Shown one piece after another: positions 1 through 9,977 of a stretch of DNA of 64,000 nucleotides. The notes below the pieces were generated by a model. That model saw only the letters and a program-made list of their open reading frames with translations, had not been told where the DNA came from and made no database searches. Position numbers and translations under genes: made by a program. Numbering within the stretch: position 1 is the stretch's first letter; each line of letters starts with the position of its first letter. Where the stretch lies: the NCBI GenBank assembly GCA_958510875.1, contig OY294068.1, positions 192,410,315-192,474,314 on the forward strand, written 5' to 3'. The stretch comes from Endomychus coccineus (lineage: Eukaryota; Arthropoda; Insecta; Coleoptera; Endomychidae).

Positions 1-162
1 TAGTAATATATAAATGAAAAGAAATGTAGAAAGCAACCATCACAACCAGTCCTGATTTCTTATTTTGCTTAATCCATATAATTTTTAATAATATAGCTAG
101 TAAAATAACAAAGTAACTGTACTATGAAATAATGGACAACATTGTTGAAATAAACAAATGCA

Positions 163-264
163 TCAATTGTTCAACACCTTTGGAGGAAATTGGATGCTGT
201 AGCTTTTCATTTGACTTACTCCAGGACGACCTTCATGTTTGAATGATGACTTATTTTTCTCAAC
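163..264 (-). CDS. LRRC56: LRRC56-like exon 5 (last coding exon)
   Basis: It follows an acceptor reading AATTTCAG|GTTGAG, continues in phase 0 from exon 4 and encodes 33 residues, starting VEKNKSSFKHEGRPG and ending VLNN before TGA at 163-165. It is basic and Ser/Lys-rich with no recognised domain. No AATAAA on the minus strand was seen in the 160 bp left before the window edge, so further 3' untranslated sequence probably lies outside. Confidence 0.55.
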   Translation of the reverse strand, partial: VEKNKSSFKHEGRPGVSQMKSYSIQFPPKVLNN

Positions 265-393
265 CTGAAATTATAATAGTTACAAGATCATGTAAGTACA
301 CATAATAATTTTGGATAATTTTATGTGCTATGAATATTCTGTAAATTATTATGATATGAATATGAGTTGTTGGGAGCTAGCGTATTTTATTAC

Positions 394-452
394 CATTTCT
401 TCATGTTGTTCCTCCCCTACGGATAATGAAACATTTTCATTTCCATTTCCAT
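394..452 (-). CDS. LRRC56: LRRC56-like exon 4
   Basis: A 59-nt exon with acceptor CATTCTTAG and donor ATG|GTAATA. It completes an Asp codon split with exon 3 and encodes GNGNENVSLSVGEEQHEEM, an acidic linker. It is too short for an ORF caller and is supported by the phase chain: exon 3 ends with one codon base, this exon supplies two, and it ends in phase 0 to match exon 5. Without it, reading exon 3 into exon 5 gives an immediate stop. Confidence 0.5.
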
Positions 453-604
453 CTAAGAATGAATGGAGATATTAATTTTTTGTATATGAATAACTTTTTC
501 ATTTTGAAGCTAAAGAAATTTTAGAACTAAGAATATCATCAAACTTCATAAAATTAATCAAGATAAGCTATATACTCATCAAATGCTTAGAATGGAACAA
601 TTAC

Positions 605-774
605 CTTCCAAGAGAGACTCTCCATCTAAAGTTTTCAAGCCTGATAATAAAGATCTGATTTTCTGACGAAGATTCGGGACTTTGTCGATTTCATTATTTC
701 CCCTGATAGAGAGATGTTCTAATTCCGTACATAAGGATAAGAGACTTATTGTTGTCAAAGTCTTGATCTTGTTC
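605..774 (-). CDS. LRRC56: LRRC56-like exon 3 (LRR 4-5 and cap)
   Basis: Bounded by TTTCTAG|GAAC and GAAG|GTAATT. It starts by completing an Arg codon and encodes NKIKTLTTISLLSLCTELEHLSI, then RGNNEIDKVPNLRQKIRSLL and SGLKTLDGE. The first part closes one LRR (N-x-I-x-x-L) and adds another (LEHLSIRGN). The LRQKIRSLLSGLKTLDGE end resembles the LRRcap-like region of LRRC56 and related ciliary LRR proteins, where a short helix is followed by L-x-x-L-D-G. Confidence 0.7.
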
Positions 775-829
775 CTAGAAAATGCAGTCAAGAGAATATT
801 CAATTTGAATCTAATCTAATAACAATTAC

Positions 830-1158
830 CGTTGCACGTTAAGAATCTTCAAATTCGTTAAAAATGCACACGGTGTTATTTCTGAAATTGAATTATCAGC
901 GGCATAGAATTCTTCCAAGTTTTCAATGCCAAACATGGAATCCAAACAAGACAGACTGCATCGATTGACTTTCAAAATTTTTAGATTCTTCATTCCACAT
1001 CCTAGATCTCGGAGAGTCGACACAATACTGCCATCTAGTATTAATTCCCTTAAGGCAGGCATATATATACTTAAATGCTGCAAACATATCTCGCTTGTTA
1101 TCACTCTCAGTCTGACTTGTGTCACAGTTGATAAATCTTCTGTGGCTGTTGCACGTGT
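830..1158 (-). CDS. LRRC56: LRRC56-like exon 2 (LRR core)
   Basis: Acceptor CTTTCAG|ACACGT and donor CAACG|GTAATT; 329 nt, phase 0 in and phase 2 out. It carries the LRR core: YMPALRELILDGSIVSTLRD, MKNLKILKVNRCSLSCL, IENLEEFYAADNSISEI and LTNLKILNVQR, each with the L-x-x-L-x-L-x-x-(N/C)-x-(L/I) spacing. The stretch before it (VTQVRLRVITSE) corresponds to the short strand preceding the repeats in LRRC56. The splice signals are strong and the frame is open throughout. Confidence 0.78.
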
Positions 1159-1739
1159 CTGAAAGGATATTAATTATTAAACAATAATCAAGATACATAA
1201 AAGTATAGAGGGTAGAGTGTTGGTTTAGGTTTTGTTCGACTGTAGATGTGCCAGGTCATTTCACTATGATGGGCTTTTGAAATTTAGGGAAAAGCATGCA
1301 ACTGCCAATACACTGAGATGCATGGCGGGTGGTCGCCGTAAGACAACTGTCACCGGGGTACGCCCATAAAAATCAAAAAGCTAGCTCTAAAAACAATAAA
1401 AACATACTCTAATAGTATAATTAGTTGAAACTATTTCAGCAATAATCTTCTTTTTAAAATGAGCAATTTGAAGCACTTACTATGTTGATTGCAATCATAT
1501 CATTCATGATATCTCATAGAATTAATTATCACCACTTGGGTGCATTTATAATTATGTTAAAATTAGATAGTGAAAAAATGTGTATTTTAGAAGTACTTTC
1601 TTCCATGTTTGTTAAAGCTGAAGGTTAATATTGTATTGACTTGGTCTTTACTTGTTGGGAATCAATTTCCAACGGAACACTGAATAATACACTGTGGAGA
1701 ATTTCAAAAATAAACTGTTATTATGAAAATAAAAGAAAA

Positions 1740-1774
1740 CACCACGTTTCGCCACACAGTGGCTTCTTCAGGTG
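1740..1774 (-). ncRNA. hammerhead-ribozyme-like motif (PLE remnant), intron 1 of LRRC56-like gene
   Basis: Read on the minus strand: stem I half CAC, core CUGAAGA, one extra A, stem II GCCAC/GUGGC with a UGU loop, then GAAAC and GU. This has the architecture of the minimal hammerheads in Penelope-like element repeats. The base at the cleavage position is G, which hammerheads do not tolerate, and stem I is only three pairs, so it is probably dead. Surrounding DNA (about 1660-1800) has no coding remnant. It lies in the sense orientation of the host gene. Confidence 0.5.
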
Positions 1775-1952
1775 AAAAATGGTACTATTATTCAGTGTAG
1801 TAAAATAATCTCATATATTCAAATTAAGAATAATATTCTACGACTCTGTATTCTGTGTTTCTATATTCATTTTCATTTTACTATATGTTATAACGCAGCA
1901 TTTCTTTTGCAAATTACGTAAAAAAGCTATTCACATATTACTCTAATCTAAC

Positions 1953-2147
1953 CAGTATATCTCTCAAGTTGTATTCCAGGGGAATCAAACTATTAATAAT
2001 TGTGTCTTCATTTTCGTCAGTGTCACTAGTCCACAAGTCGACATCCGACACAGAAGCTGTATCGATAGATATGGGTGTTAATATGAGGAGTGGATCTAAA
2101 TGCTTCAAATTCTCGATATTGTAGTGACTTTCCAAATTGGGAGCCAT
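1953..2147 (-). CDS. LRRC56: LRRC56-like exon 1 (initiator exon)
   Basis: It starts at ATG 2145-2147 (the two in-frame codons just 5' of it are GTG, not ATG) and encodes 65 residues: MAPNLESHYNIENLKHLDP, an acidic stretch DLWTSDTDENED, and finally PLEYNLRDIL. The exon leaves in phase 0, which matches exon 2. The donor reads CTG|GTTAGA, weaker than the usual GTRAGT, and is the least certain border. An N-terminal acidic segment followed by a short helix before the first LRR suits LRRC56. Confidence 0.55.
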
Positions 2148-2218
2148 CACCACTGTTTCGGAACTTGTCTAACGACCACGTTACTCACATCACTGAGAAA
2201 AAGTCAGTTGTTTTATAC

Positions 2219-2232
2219 GTTACCCAGGCAAC
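2219..2232. promoter_or_regulatory. RFX X-box
   Basis: GTTACC-CA-GGCAAC is a complete imperfect palindrome matching the RFX consensus (two inverted half-sites, 2-bp spacer), 71 bp upstream of the ATG of the LRRC56-like gene. RFX factors drive ciliary genes in animals. The position and the type of gene downstream fit a functional site; binding itself is inference. Confidence 0.7.
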
Positions 2233-2241
2233 TGTAAACAA
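2233..2241 (+). promoter_or_regulatory. forkhead-type site next to the X-box
   Basis: TGTAAACAA directly abuts the X-box. It matches the FOX core RTAAAYA. In flies the factor Fd3F cooperates with Rfx on motile-cilium genes, so the paired sites are suggestive. A 7-bp core can also occur by chance in AT-rich DNA. Confidence 0.45.
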
Positions 2242-2589
2242 TATCACTTATTGATCTGAGCGTTTAGTAAGCCCAGACTATGATTTTGAAACTGATGAGA
2301 TGGGTAGAACATAGACTGTTGATTGGTCATTGCCCAAGGTACAAGACAATTTCAAGGTTTAAGGTACAAACCTATTAAATTAAAGAGAACTATGTTTCTG
2401 GCCTAAAAAGAAAATTAAACATTATCGAAATAATTTGTCTAGATATCTAACACATGAACATAATGCGATAAAATTTTTTATCTAGGCCCTGAAAATATTA
2501 AAATCGCTACAAAATTACTTCTGGAACCTCTTAAAATATGTAGTCGCCCACAAGCCAACTGTTCAACAGATGTCACTTAAACAAAGTAT

Positions 2590-2621
2590 CACCACAGAGT
2601 AGGTATATCAACTCTGTGGTG
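2590..2621. repeat. short perfect hairpin
   Basis: CACCACAGAGT (2590-2600) and its exact complement ACTCTGTGGTG (2611-2621) flank a 10-nt loop. No function is evident; it lies just left of a MITE. Confidence 0.6.
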
Positions 2622-2684
2622 TCACCCATCGGAGGTGGACATCTTAGAACTAACAACCAGAATTTAAATGTAACTAGCTAGATT

Positions 2685-2863
2685 GAAAGAGTTCTATATA
2701 TAGAGTAGACTAGTAAGCCTTTCACTGGTATGTTAACGGACATTCTGTCCTTCCTGTCCTTCTCGCACTCGTCTGTGCGCGGGTTATACTTATTCTTGTA
2801 TACTTATACTTGCGATAGAAGGGGAGACTGTGCGAGTGTCTAATCTATATATAGAACTCTTTG
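2685..2863. mobile_element. MITE, 179 bp, with 8-bp target duplication
   Basis: Inverted ends of about 25 bp (AAAGAGTTCTATATATAGAG at the left, its near-complement at 2838-2862) are flanked by an exact 8-bp direct repeat GCTAGATT (2677-2684 and 2864-2871). An inner pair CACTCG/CGAGTG adds to the fold. There is no ORF. An 8-bp duplication fits the hAT or P superfamilies; the terminal bases alone do not decide which. Confidence 0.65.
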
Positions 2864-2871
2864 GCTAGATT

Positions 2872-3800
2872 TGAAATTATCGATTGTTCAAGGTATAAGG
2901 TGGGTCAAGGTACAAGTTTCTCCCCTACTCCAGGATAAATCGAAACTGTGTTTTTGGATGAGCACAGACAGCTGCTAGGATGTATTCATTATATAGTTGT
3001 ACCATAATTAAAGATTTCATCCGCCATTTTTTCAGAAGAAAATAACAATTGATGAAATATTATCTGTATATATTTATTTAACAATAATTCATACAATGTC
3101 CAGTACAATAAATATATAATCCTCTTATTTAAAATAAGCTTATAGCAAACATGTACAATAAATAGTACGTAAATACACTGTAAGATTTTTTTTTAAACAC
3201 ATGTAGTCGTATAACAATATAACAATGAAATGATTTTCGAATTAATTACATGTGTAGGTCAAAGAAAATTCATGAAATTTGTATTGTATTTTCTATGGAG
3301 CTCCAAATAGTCCAATCCACTCATAGTTTCAACCAACTGGTACTAATAAGAATACATAAACTATATTTTTCCCTCATAAAACAATTTTTTTCAAGAAAAA
3401 AAGTTTCAGCGACACAAAAAACATAAAGTAACGCTATTTCCATTACTACACCATGATTTTTTCGGCAAGGTAGTTATTGCCTGGACTAGTACCTCAATAT
3501 CGCTTAGAATGTTGAAGGAATGTTTTTCTTAATTGAAAAATATGAATAGAATGTAACAAATTTCATGAACGAACTTTGCTGTTGAGCATGAATACAATAT
3601 AGTCAGTCGAAGGAGTGCCTAACTAAGTACAACTATTTCTAAATTTCTTATTTTAGTTTTAGTTTATCTTAAGATATAGTTATCACTAACCATTATTTCA
3701 ACAGCTTATTTATAAGCAAACCCTTCAATACAATAAGTCTTAAGGTCATCAAGGATTTAAATGCGGAAAAGTTTGGGGTCAAGAGATAAACAATTTTCAT
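2872..3800. other. intergenic, nothing recognised
   Basis: AT-rich DNA with no convincing ORF, repeat or RNA gene. Confidence 0.5.
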
Positions 3801-3802
3801 TC

Positions 3803-4048
3803 TTCGGCAACCTTTGAACATTTCTAGAACATCGTGGAATGTGGGCGATCTCTCCCATTTCTATAAATCTTTCCATGATCGGTGTTCATCAGAAATCTCG
3901 TCTGTTGTTCCACCGCGAGAGATTCCAGTCAAGAGTCTGTCTTGATTCCAGACAGACTTTCCCAACATTTCACCGCTAACTCACACGATGTTCTTCGAAC
4001 ATTGTAGGTTACCCTCTCTCGTGGAGTTAAAGTATAGAAAAAAAATTA
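3803..4048 (+). mobile_element. LINE family A, 3' end fragment
   Basis: It matches the 3' portion of the LINE seen at 7.2-7.6, 16.0, 30.8 and 32.4 kb: the run from GTGGGCGATCTCTCCC through CGATGTTCTTCGAACAT to GTATAGAAAAAAAAT, ending in an A-tail. It encodes only the decayed C-terminal tail of the reverse transcriptase ORF and is internally deleted between about 3925 and 3960. Confidence 0.65.
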
Positions 4049-6240
4049 GGTACCTAACTGAATATTTCGGCACAGGGTCAATAGAATTGTCACTTTAAAC
4101 GGCACTGAATATAATTTTTTGAATTTCGCAAGGTGCGTTTTGTTTCGAATTTTACAGTTGCCGTTGACAATATGGAAGGAATATAGACAATTCAGTCATC
4201 AATTGTCTAATAGTTTTGAGCTATTCTGAACACGTTCTGGTTTCCTTACTTTGAAAATTTTCATTTGCAATAAATCCTAGCAATTATTTGGAAATTTTCG
4301 AGGTATACGTCATGTAACTATTAAAAAATAAATTCAATATCGCTTTTATCTTGCAAAATATTCAAACACGCTATTTTCACCAATGAAGCTAACATAAGTT
4401 TATGTAGATGAGAATGTGAACAATGTTGAGGAACAGTTTCTCTTGAGTGACAGACTGAATCCGAATTGAATTTACCCCTCCGCTTCTATGTAATTGATGA
4501 TTTTGTATGACAGTATAATTTGAAAAAAAAAATACTTGTATTAATTTGTGTGGTTTTGTCTTATTATAGTTCAGTAGAACATGAAAAATCAGTTTTTTTT
4601 CTAAATGCATATAAATCTATTCCATAGACGTCACTAAAGGGGACAATAAAGTGTAAAACGAATTTTGATAAATTTGTATTTTGGTATAAATTATTGTGTA
4701 GTAGAGGAGCTGGAACAGGAAAGGGCATATTTTTCCACAAATATATAAGTACTTTTTCATTGACCCAAAGGGAAACGAAGAAGTATATTTTGAAATTCTT
4801 AAAATGTACAGATGAAACAGCTTTATTCTGTTCTATCGTTGAGGAAGTCACGTGCGAAACCTGTTAAATCCACATTTTATCAAAATAGTGTAAAACATGC
4901 TTTCTATTACAAAATGCAATTTAACATATTCGTGGTGGGGGTAAGTGGAGAGTGGGGGAGGGCGTAAGCGACTTTGAAGACAGTCAATTCCTACCAAAAA
5001 CCGAATTTGGAACACTTTTTGTATCTTGGAATTTTTATCTAAAACCAAAGTGTGACAAATTGCAATTTCAGATATGCAGGGTGGGTGTGACTAACGGTTC
5101 GGTTAAGGGGTAGTTGATGAGTAGCATTGCAAATGGGGTATCCATATACAAAATTGGATTTCAAACATTTTTGGACCCTTCATATTTTTCTTTAAAATTA
5201 ATTGTTAGGATGCAAAATGTATTTTTATATTTAAGCCCGCCATTTTGTAGCCGCCATGAATTTCTAAATTTTCTCATCGGATTCATAATCCGCAACCCCC
5301 ACAACTCCTTATACGTAAATTTTAAGCGATTCGGTTGAGAACCTAGAGATATATAAAATATATCAGCCCCTCTAGCAATTACAGGAGGTGCCACCTCCAA
5401 AATCTAAAGGCTTGTAAACTTTATTGGTCCAAAAATGAAGCGAATGCAGAAGGTTCCATGACAATCTACCCCGTTGCAAAAAAGGAAGAGGTTGATGCAT
5501 TCATTTCTTCTACTAAAAGAATTTCATTGAATTGATCGTAATTAATTATTAATGATTTGCATGTAAAACCGGCTATATCCATTTCGTTTTTCATTTTAGC
5601 GTGAAAAATTTTGACATTTTATAAAAATTATTCCAGACATTCTATGCACAGCCATAATGCCAACAACTCCACGTTTAAAATGTTTAATTATTCCTTTGGA
5701 CCAAGATTTTTATGCTCTCCCGAACATTTTGCAAGAATGGATTCACCCGCTTTTGCACGCGACCTCCTCAGTTGATGTTGAAATAATTCAACACGATAAA
5801 AGAGTGGGTGTGAAAAATAGTCCATACCTATTGGTCACAGCAAGTACAGTGAGAAGTTCTGATGAGGTTTAAGCCTAAACATCACACATGTTTACTCCTT
5901 TTCTCCCACTCTCTGTCTGTACGATTTGACTTCGGAATTTCCCATCACAGGAGATCTAAAATTCATATGTACTAATTCTTTGTATTCCAGGCGTAAAACA
6001 ACGTTTGACACATTATTCCTCTTTCATTTTCTATTTCATATTTGGAGCCACCATTGTCAACAATCAAGGTCCGGAATTCCTTTAGTGCCACCTTTGCCAC
6101 CATGTAAGCGAAGAGGTCAATAATTTTTGGGCACAAACCAACCTTAAAGTTAGTATTTTGAAACACCCTGTATCGATTCATGCCTGGATATTCATATAAT
6201 CGTTCGCGGAAAACTATTAGGTTTCATGGAAATTCTTGTC
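4049..6240. other. intergenic, no gene recognised
   Basis: Only short chance ORFs. Between about 4860 and 5410 there is less AT-rich non-coding sequence that looks like a dispersed element (CCGCCATTTTGTAGCCGCC, then CGCAACCCCCACAACTCC), but no ends or target duplication could be placed. Confidence 0.4.
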
Positions 6241-6249
6241 GTTTTTACT

Positions 6250-6845
6250 TTTATAGGTTTTGAAGAACTCAAAACATGGTTTTGTTATTGGGATGTTGGA
6301 ACCAACTCCATCATTTTTTCATCAGAGTTACTTTATAATGGGGAAACACTTGGAGAGTGCATTGTTATTTAAGCCAACAAACGGCAAGCTACAGAATGAG
6401 TGGTGCAGTGAAAGATTCATAACCAGAGGCTAATACGTAGAAGATTTCATGCGATTTTGAACTAAGTGCCATAAATGCCTTGAAGGAAGGTTTTTCAAAT
6501 GCGAAGCTGCTTGGTTGTTTTTTCTTTGGGAGAAAAACAAGAAGAAGTATTTAGCGTACACGAATTTGCTGTCTCGGTAAACAAGCGATGCTTATTTCAA
6601 TTTTCAATCCTTTATGTTGCCTGGGACGATACAATCGTCCACTTATTCGATGAATTGCTTGATACGTTGAAACCTTTAGAATCGTTCGAGGAGTTATTCA
6701 CAATGAAAAAGCAATCCGCTATTATTTCAATCAATCAATCAAAACGAGGGCGGAGGAGTTCAGAGCACTTAGACCGCTTGAATGGGTCGCAAAAACCTCC
6801 CGAGTAACTATTTTCGATGAATTCTACATTGAATTAGAATAAATG
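6250..6845 (+). pseudogene. unrecognised decayed coding remnant
   Basis: Several frames hold protein-like pieces, for example ETFRIVRGVIHNEKAIRYYF and EEFRALRPLEWVAKTSRV, broken by stops and shifts. The mixture looks like a dead transposase-type ORF, but I recognise no family motif. A family A LINE fragment begins right after it. Confidence 0.25.
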
Positions 6846-6854
6846 TCCCAGGGG

Positions 6855-7605
6855 TGACACAGATGATGGTACACTTCATACCGGTCTCTCATCCAGAGCC
6901 TCTATAACATCCAATGAAGCCAGAGGTGGGGGACAGGGACAGGTTAGAGCAATTAATGGAGATCTGGCAAAGATTTTGAAATGGGGGATCTGATAATTTA
7001 GTAGAGTTTGATGCAAAAGAAACCCAAGCTTGTGTCTTCTCCAGAAAGTCGGATCCCACAATCCCTAATATGATGATTTCAGGTACAACTATTCCTGTGA
7101 AGTCTTCCTCGTTATTACCACCAACAGCACCTTCTCATGGGACGATGCTGTGAGGTCCATTACGAAAGCCGCTTCATAAAAACTTGGTTTTCTATTCCGT
7201 GCCAAGAGCTACTCATTGGTCCTTTGAACATCGTAGAACGGTAGAAGATCTCTCCCTTTTGTATAGATATTTCCATGGTCGGTATTCAGCAGAAATCTCT
7301 CCTGTTGTAACACCACGAGATCCCAGATAGGCGGACTAGACGAGCTCAAACGAGTCACCACTTCACTGTCAAACTCGAGACCTGTAGAACTTCTTCCTAT
7401 CAGACTTAATTTTTTTATGGAACAGCGAAGTTGTGGAACTTTTTACCTAGTGAGGTCTTTCCCTATGCCTATAACCTCCAAACCCTCAAGAAAAATACAA
7501 ATGCCTATCTCCTCTCCCTACATTCCACTGCTGGCTAACACGATGTTCTTCGAACGTTTTAGGTTTCCATCTTGTGTAGTCAAAATACATAAAAAAGTAC
7601 CCTGA
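6855..7605 (+). mobile_element. LINE family A, RT C-terminus to 3' end
   Basis: It opens at the ADDGTLHT reverse-transcriptase motif region (6863-6885, GATGATGGTACACTTCATAC), passes through the LVEFDAKETQACVFSRKSDP equivalent and the SWDDAVRSI stretch, and ends near CAAAATACATAAAAAAGTAC. Frames are broken many times. The layout is the same as at 15.4-15.8 and 60.3-60.8 kb, so this is a 5'-truncated dead copy. I place it in the Jockey/CR1-like LINE assemblage without assigning a clade. Confidence 0.7.
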
Positions 7606-8880
7606 GTGACCATTTTGATGCATTCCAGATGTAAGCAAAGAAATGTTCCTCAGATGTCGTAGTGCACCAGGGGGTCCTGGGCATCAGGTACATTGGAGAC
7701 TTTGCTATATCATATTCGTATTCAGCGACCCTCCAAGAACCCCCGAGTAACAAAATTTGACTAATTTAAAATTATATTAATCGATTGATAAAACATCTAA
7801 ACTTAGACTCAAAAAGTGCAATTGATGCACAAATGCAATCTCGAATGAGCGCAAAAACCAAAATGGTAACGTTTTTTTTAGTTGTTTTCCAGAATCGAAT
7901 GCCGAAAACCGTATCTCAATCCATCTTGCCCGAAAAAAACCCGAAGGTTTTTGCTATATTGCCTCGACTAATAATAAAAACTTATTTAAACTAAGCCTTT
8001 ATCAGTTCACATGAAGTTTTACTTTCACATAACAATTGATAGCACTTGTTGAAAGTTAACTCATAATATTTTGTTGTGTTGCTTCAATGTGTTTGCAGTG
8101 AATGTTGTAATGAACTATATAATTGTAGAAGAGATTTTATTTAGTTTGATGACGAGTATAGCACCAATTCGTCAACCCATCTTTAAGAAATCAACATTTT
8201 CCACCTCAAAAATTTGCAGATATTTCATCTTAGGGTTATTGATTTCAAACAACTACCCTATCTATATACTTACTCTAGGGTGAAAAGGATATGTAAAAAT
8301 ATATAAAAATATTGCCGTCGTTAAGCACTCCTTTAAAAGAAACATCAAGACTTTTTTATGTAATAAAATTCAGTACAAAGGTAGAGTTAGTGTCAAGACT
8401 CGCGACATATCTGGTCACATTGTTGAACAACACATTTGTTTACTAACTAATGTGCTATTTGAGCTGATATGCGTCAATATTGTCAAGCAGTTAGTTTTTG
8501 TTTTTAATAATATTTATCGTAACATTACGTACGTTATCAAAACAATTATTCACAACAATAATAAATACAATAGTAAGTGGGAATCTTGTTACATATTGCG
8601 GTACTCTGAAAATGGAGAATGGATACAGATTTTCCAGTGCTTGTTAACAGGATTTATTACTTAATAATTGAAGGTTTCTTATTCTCTTTTACAGACACAC
8701 AGTTGCGGTAAAAATCCTCACAACTTGCTGCAGCACCAACTGTTGAATTTCGATCCAAAAATTTACTTCTTTGCAGTTCACCTGGAAGCAACAAAGAAAT
8801 ATTTTCAAAGGTACATGCCAAGTCCACAATACACTCAAGCTTAAAAATATTGGGCGCTAGGACAGACTCCGGAGAAAACT
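7606..8880. other. intergenic, nothing recognised
   Basis: AT-rich; short ORFs only. TTTATT at about 8648-8653 (minus-strand AATAAA) is a possible distal polyadenylation signal for the synaptotagmin gene. Confidence 0.35.
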
Positions 8881-9665
8881 TTGATAGTGGAGGCGAGTTG
8901 TGCTTTTTTGTCGATTCGCTGGTATCGTGACACGAGCGGCATGTTGACAGCCGAAACGCTCGGCTTGTCAACCAGGTTGACCTTCGACTACCTAAGGTCA
9001 GTCGGGCTTACATCCGAGACTGAGGGATTTACCGCAGCTTGCCAATATGGCGTAATTGAAACGACAAATAAATACGACCCTACGGGTGCTGTATTCTCAT
9101 CTAAGGCACTCGTACGTATTAGACCCAGAGACGGTGCTGTCTTACATGCCAGGAGATATTGGGTCCGTTGTCGGAAACGAAAAATACCAGATCTATTGGA
9201 CTGTCAGGTCCATACAAGCAAATAGGCCTGACGTTGTCCTCCTCGATAAACTAAGCAAGACTATGTATGTCATCGAATTCTCTGTTCCGGCAGAGAAGAA
9301 CATAGTTTTGAAAGAGGAGGAAAAATGGACAAAATATCAAGATCTCCTGTTCGAGCTCCGCACGCTATACCCAGGCCACAAGGGCGTATTAGTGGTTCTG
9401 ATTATCGGTGTTTTGTGAGGAACTCGGTCTTCGCTGCGTTCGAACTTGAAGATCATTCCGGCCTGTAAGAACTCGGCGCAGATTTTGATAGACCTGATGC
9501 AAAAGGCAATTATTCTGGGTTCAATGAAAATACTTAGGGCATACGATTTAGGAACCTGAAGCTATTTACCGACCGGTGGGGAGGAGTAGCTTCGGTTAAC
9601 CGACTTTTGGGTTTACTGGCGCGACTGCTGCGATGTCGTCGGAGCTCGCAGCAGCCCCGACCAGG
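8881..9665 (+). pseudogene. LINE C-terminus with restriction-like endonuclease domain
   Basis: Two overlapping frames hold the remnant. The clearest part (9200-9405) reads RPDVVLLDKLSKTMYVIEFS, then VPAEKNIVLKEEEKWTKYQD. The PD-x(n)-(D/E)-x-(S/A)-x-P pattern followed by K..E..KY is that of the PD-(D/E)XK endonuclease at the C terminus of R2/R4/Dong-type LINEs, which nicks the target before reverse transcription. The RT part is absent and a frameshift separates 8881-9225 from 9056-9418. It ends about 50 bp from the synaptotagmin stop codon, on the opposite strand. Confidence 0.55.
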
Positions 9666-9712
9666 TTTTTCGAGCAAAAATTAAAACATAGGTTAATTTA
9701 AGCTTTACGAAA

Positions 9713-9977
9713 TTATAAAAGTTGCCTTGTATTCATTTGTAAAAGTATCATATCAAAGGTCATGTATCCCACTAACCTGCTGTTCAAACAACTCAAACGC
9801 AATGCTGTCGACTCGTTCTGGAACCGAGGAATATGTCCAGGAATCGATTCCAGTAGAGGATACCATTGCGCCACTGGACTCCTGGGACAATCCAACATTT
9901 CTAACCAATGGTCTCTTCCGATACCTATGAAACTTGATCCTATAGCCGTACATCCCATCAGTTCATTTGACCCAATT
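9713..9977 (-). CDS. Syt: synaptotagmin last coding exon (C2B C-terminus)
   Basis: Acceptor TTTTTTTTCAG|AATTGGG; it completes an Arg codon and continues IGSNELMGCTAIGSSFIGIG, then RDHWLEMLDCPRSPVAQWYP to a TAA at 9713-9715. The segment holds the last C2B strand and helix (GRDHWLEML is a synaptotagmin signature). The conserved C-terminal W-H-x-L docking motif is present as WYPL. After the C2 domain about 45 residues follow, longer than in Syt1 and without recognised motif. Glu in SNE occupies the place of the fifth Ca2+ ligand. Confidence 0.9.

Larger units (their letters stand above)
163..2147 (-). other. LRRC56: LRRC56-like gene, five exons (gene span)
   Basis: Five coding exons on the minus strand (1953-2147, 830-1158, 605-774, 394-452, 163-264) join in phase into a 284-residue protein that starts at the ATG at 2145-2147 and stops at TGA 163-165. 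About five leucine-rich repeats occupy roughly residues 85-195, followed by the LRR-capping-like KIRSLLSGLKTLDGE stretch. The order YMPALRELILDGS, STLRDLG, MKNLKILKVNRC and then LKTLDG is the pattern I associate with LRRC56. Vertebrate LRRC56 acts in dynein-arm transport and assembly in motile cilia; in an insect that would mean sperm flagella or chordotonal cilia. The protein is shorter than the human one because it lacks the long C-terminal tail. A ciliary X-box promoter motif at 2219-2232 supports the call. Alternative: another small ciliary LRR protein. Confidence 0.72.

Noticed and set aside
923..1198. 91-codon and 78-codon frames overlapping LRRC56-like exon 2
   Set aside because: They are shadows of the LRR exon in other frames and lack the LRR pattern.
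5657..5872. 71-codon frame MPTTPRLKCLIIPLDQDF... as a small gene
   Set aside because: No splice continuation, no recognised family and no conserved neighbour; length is within chance for this composition.
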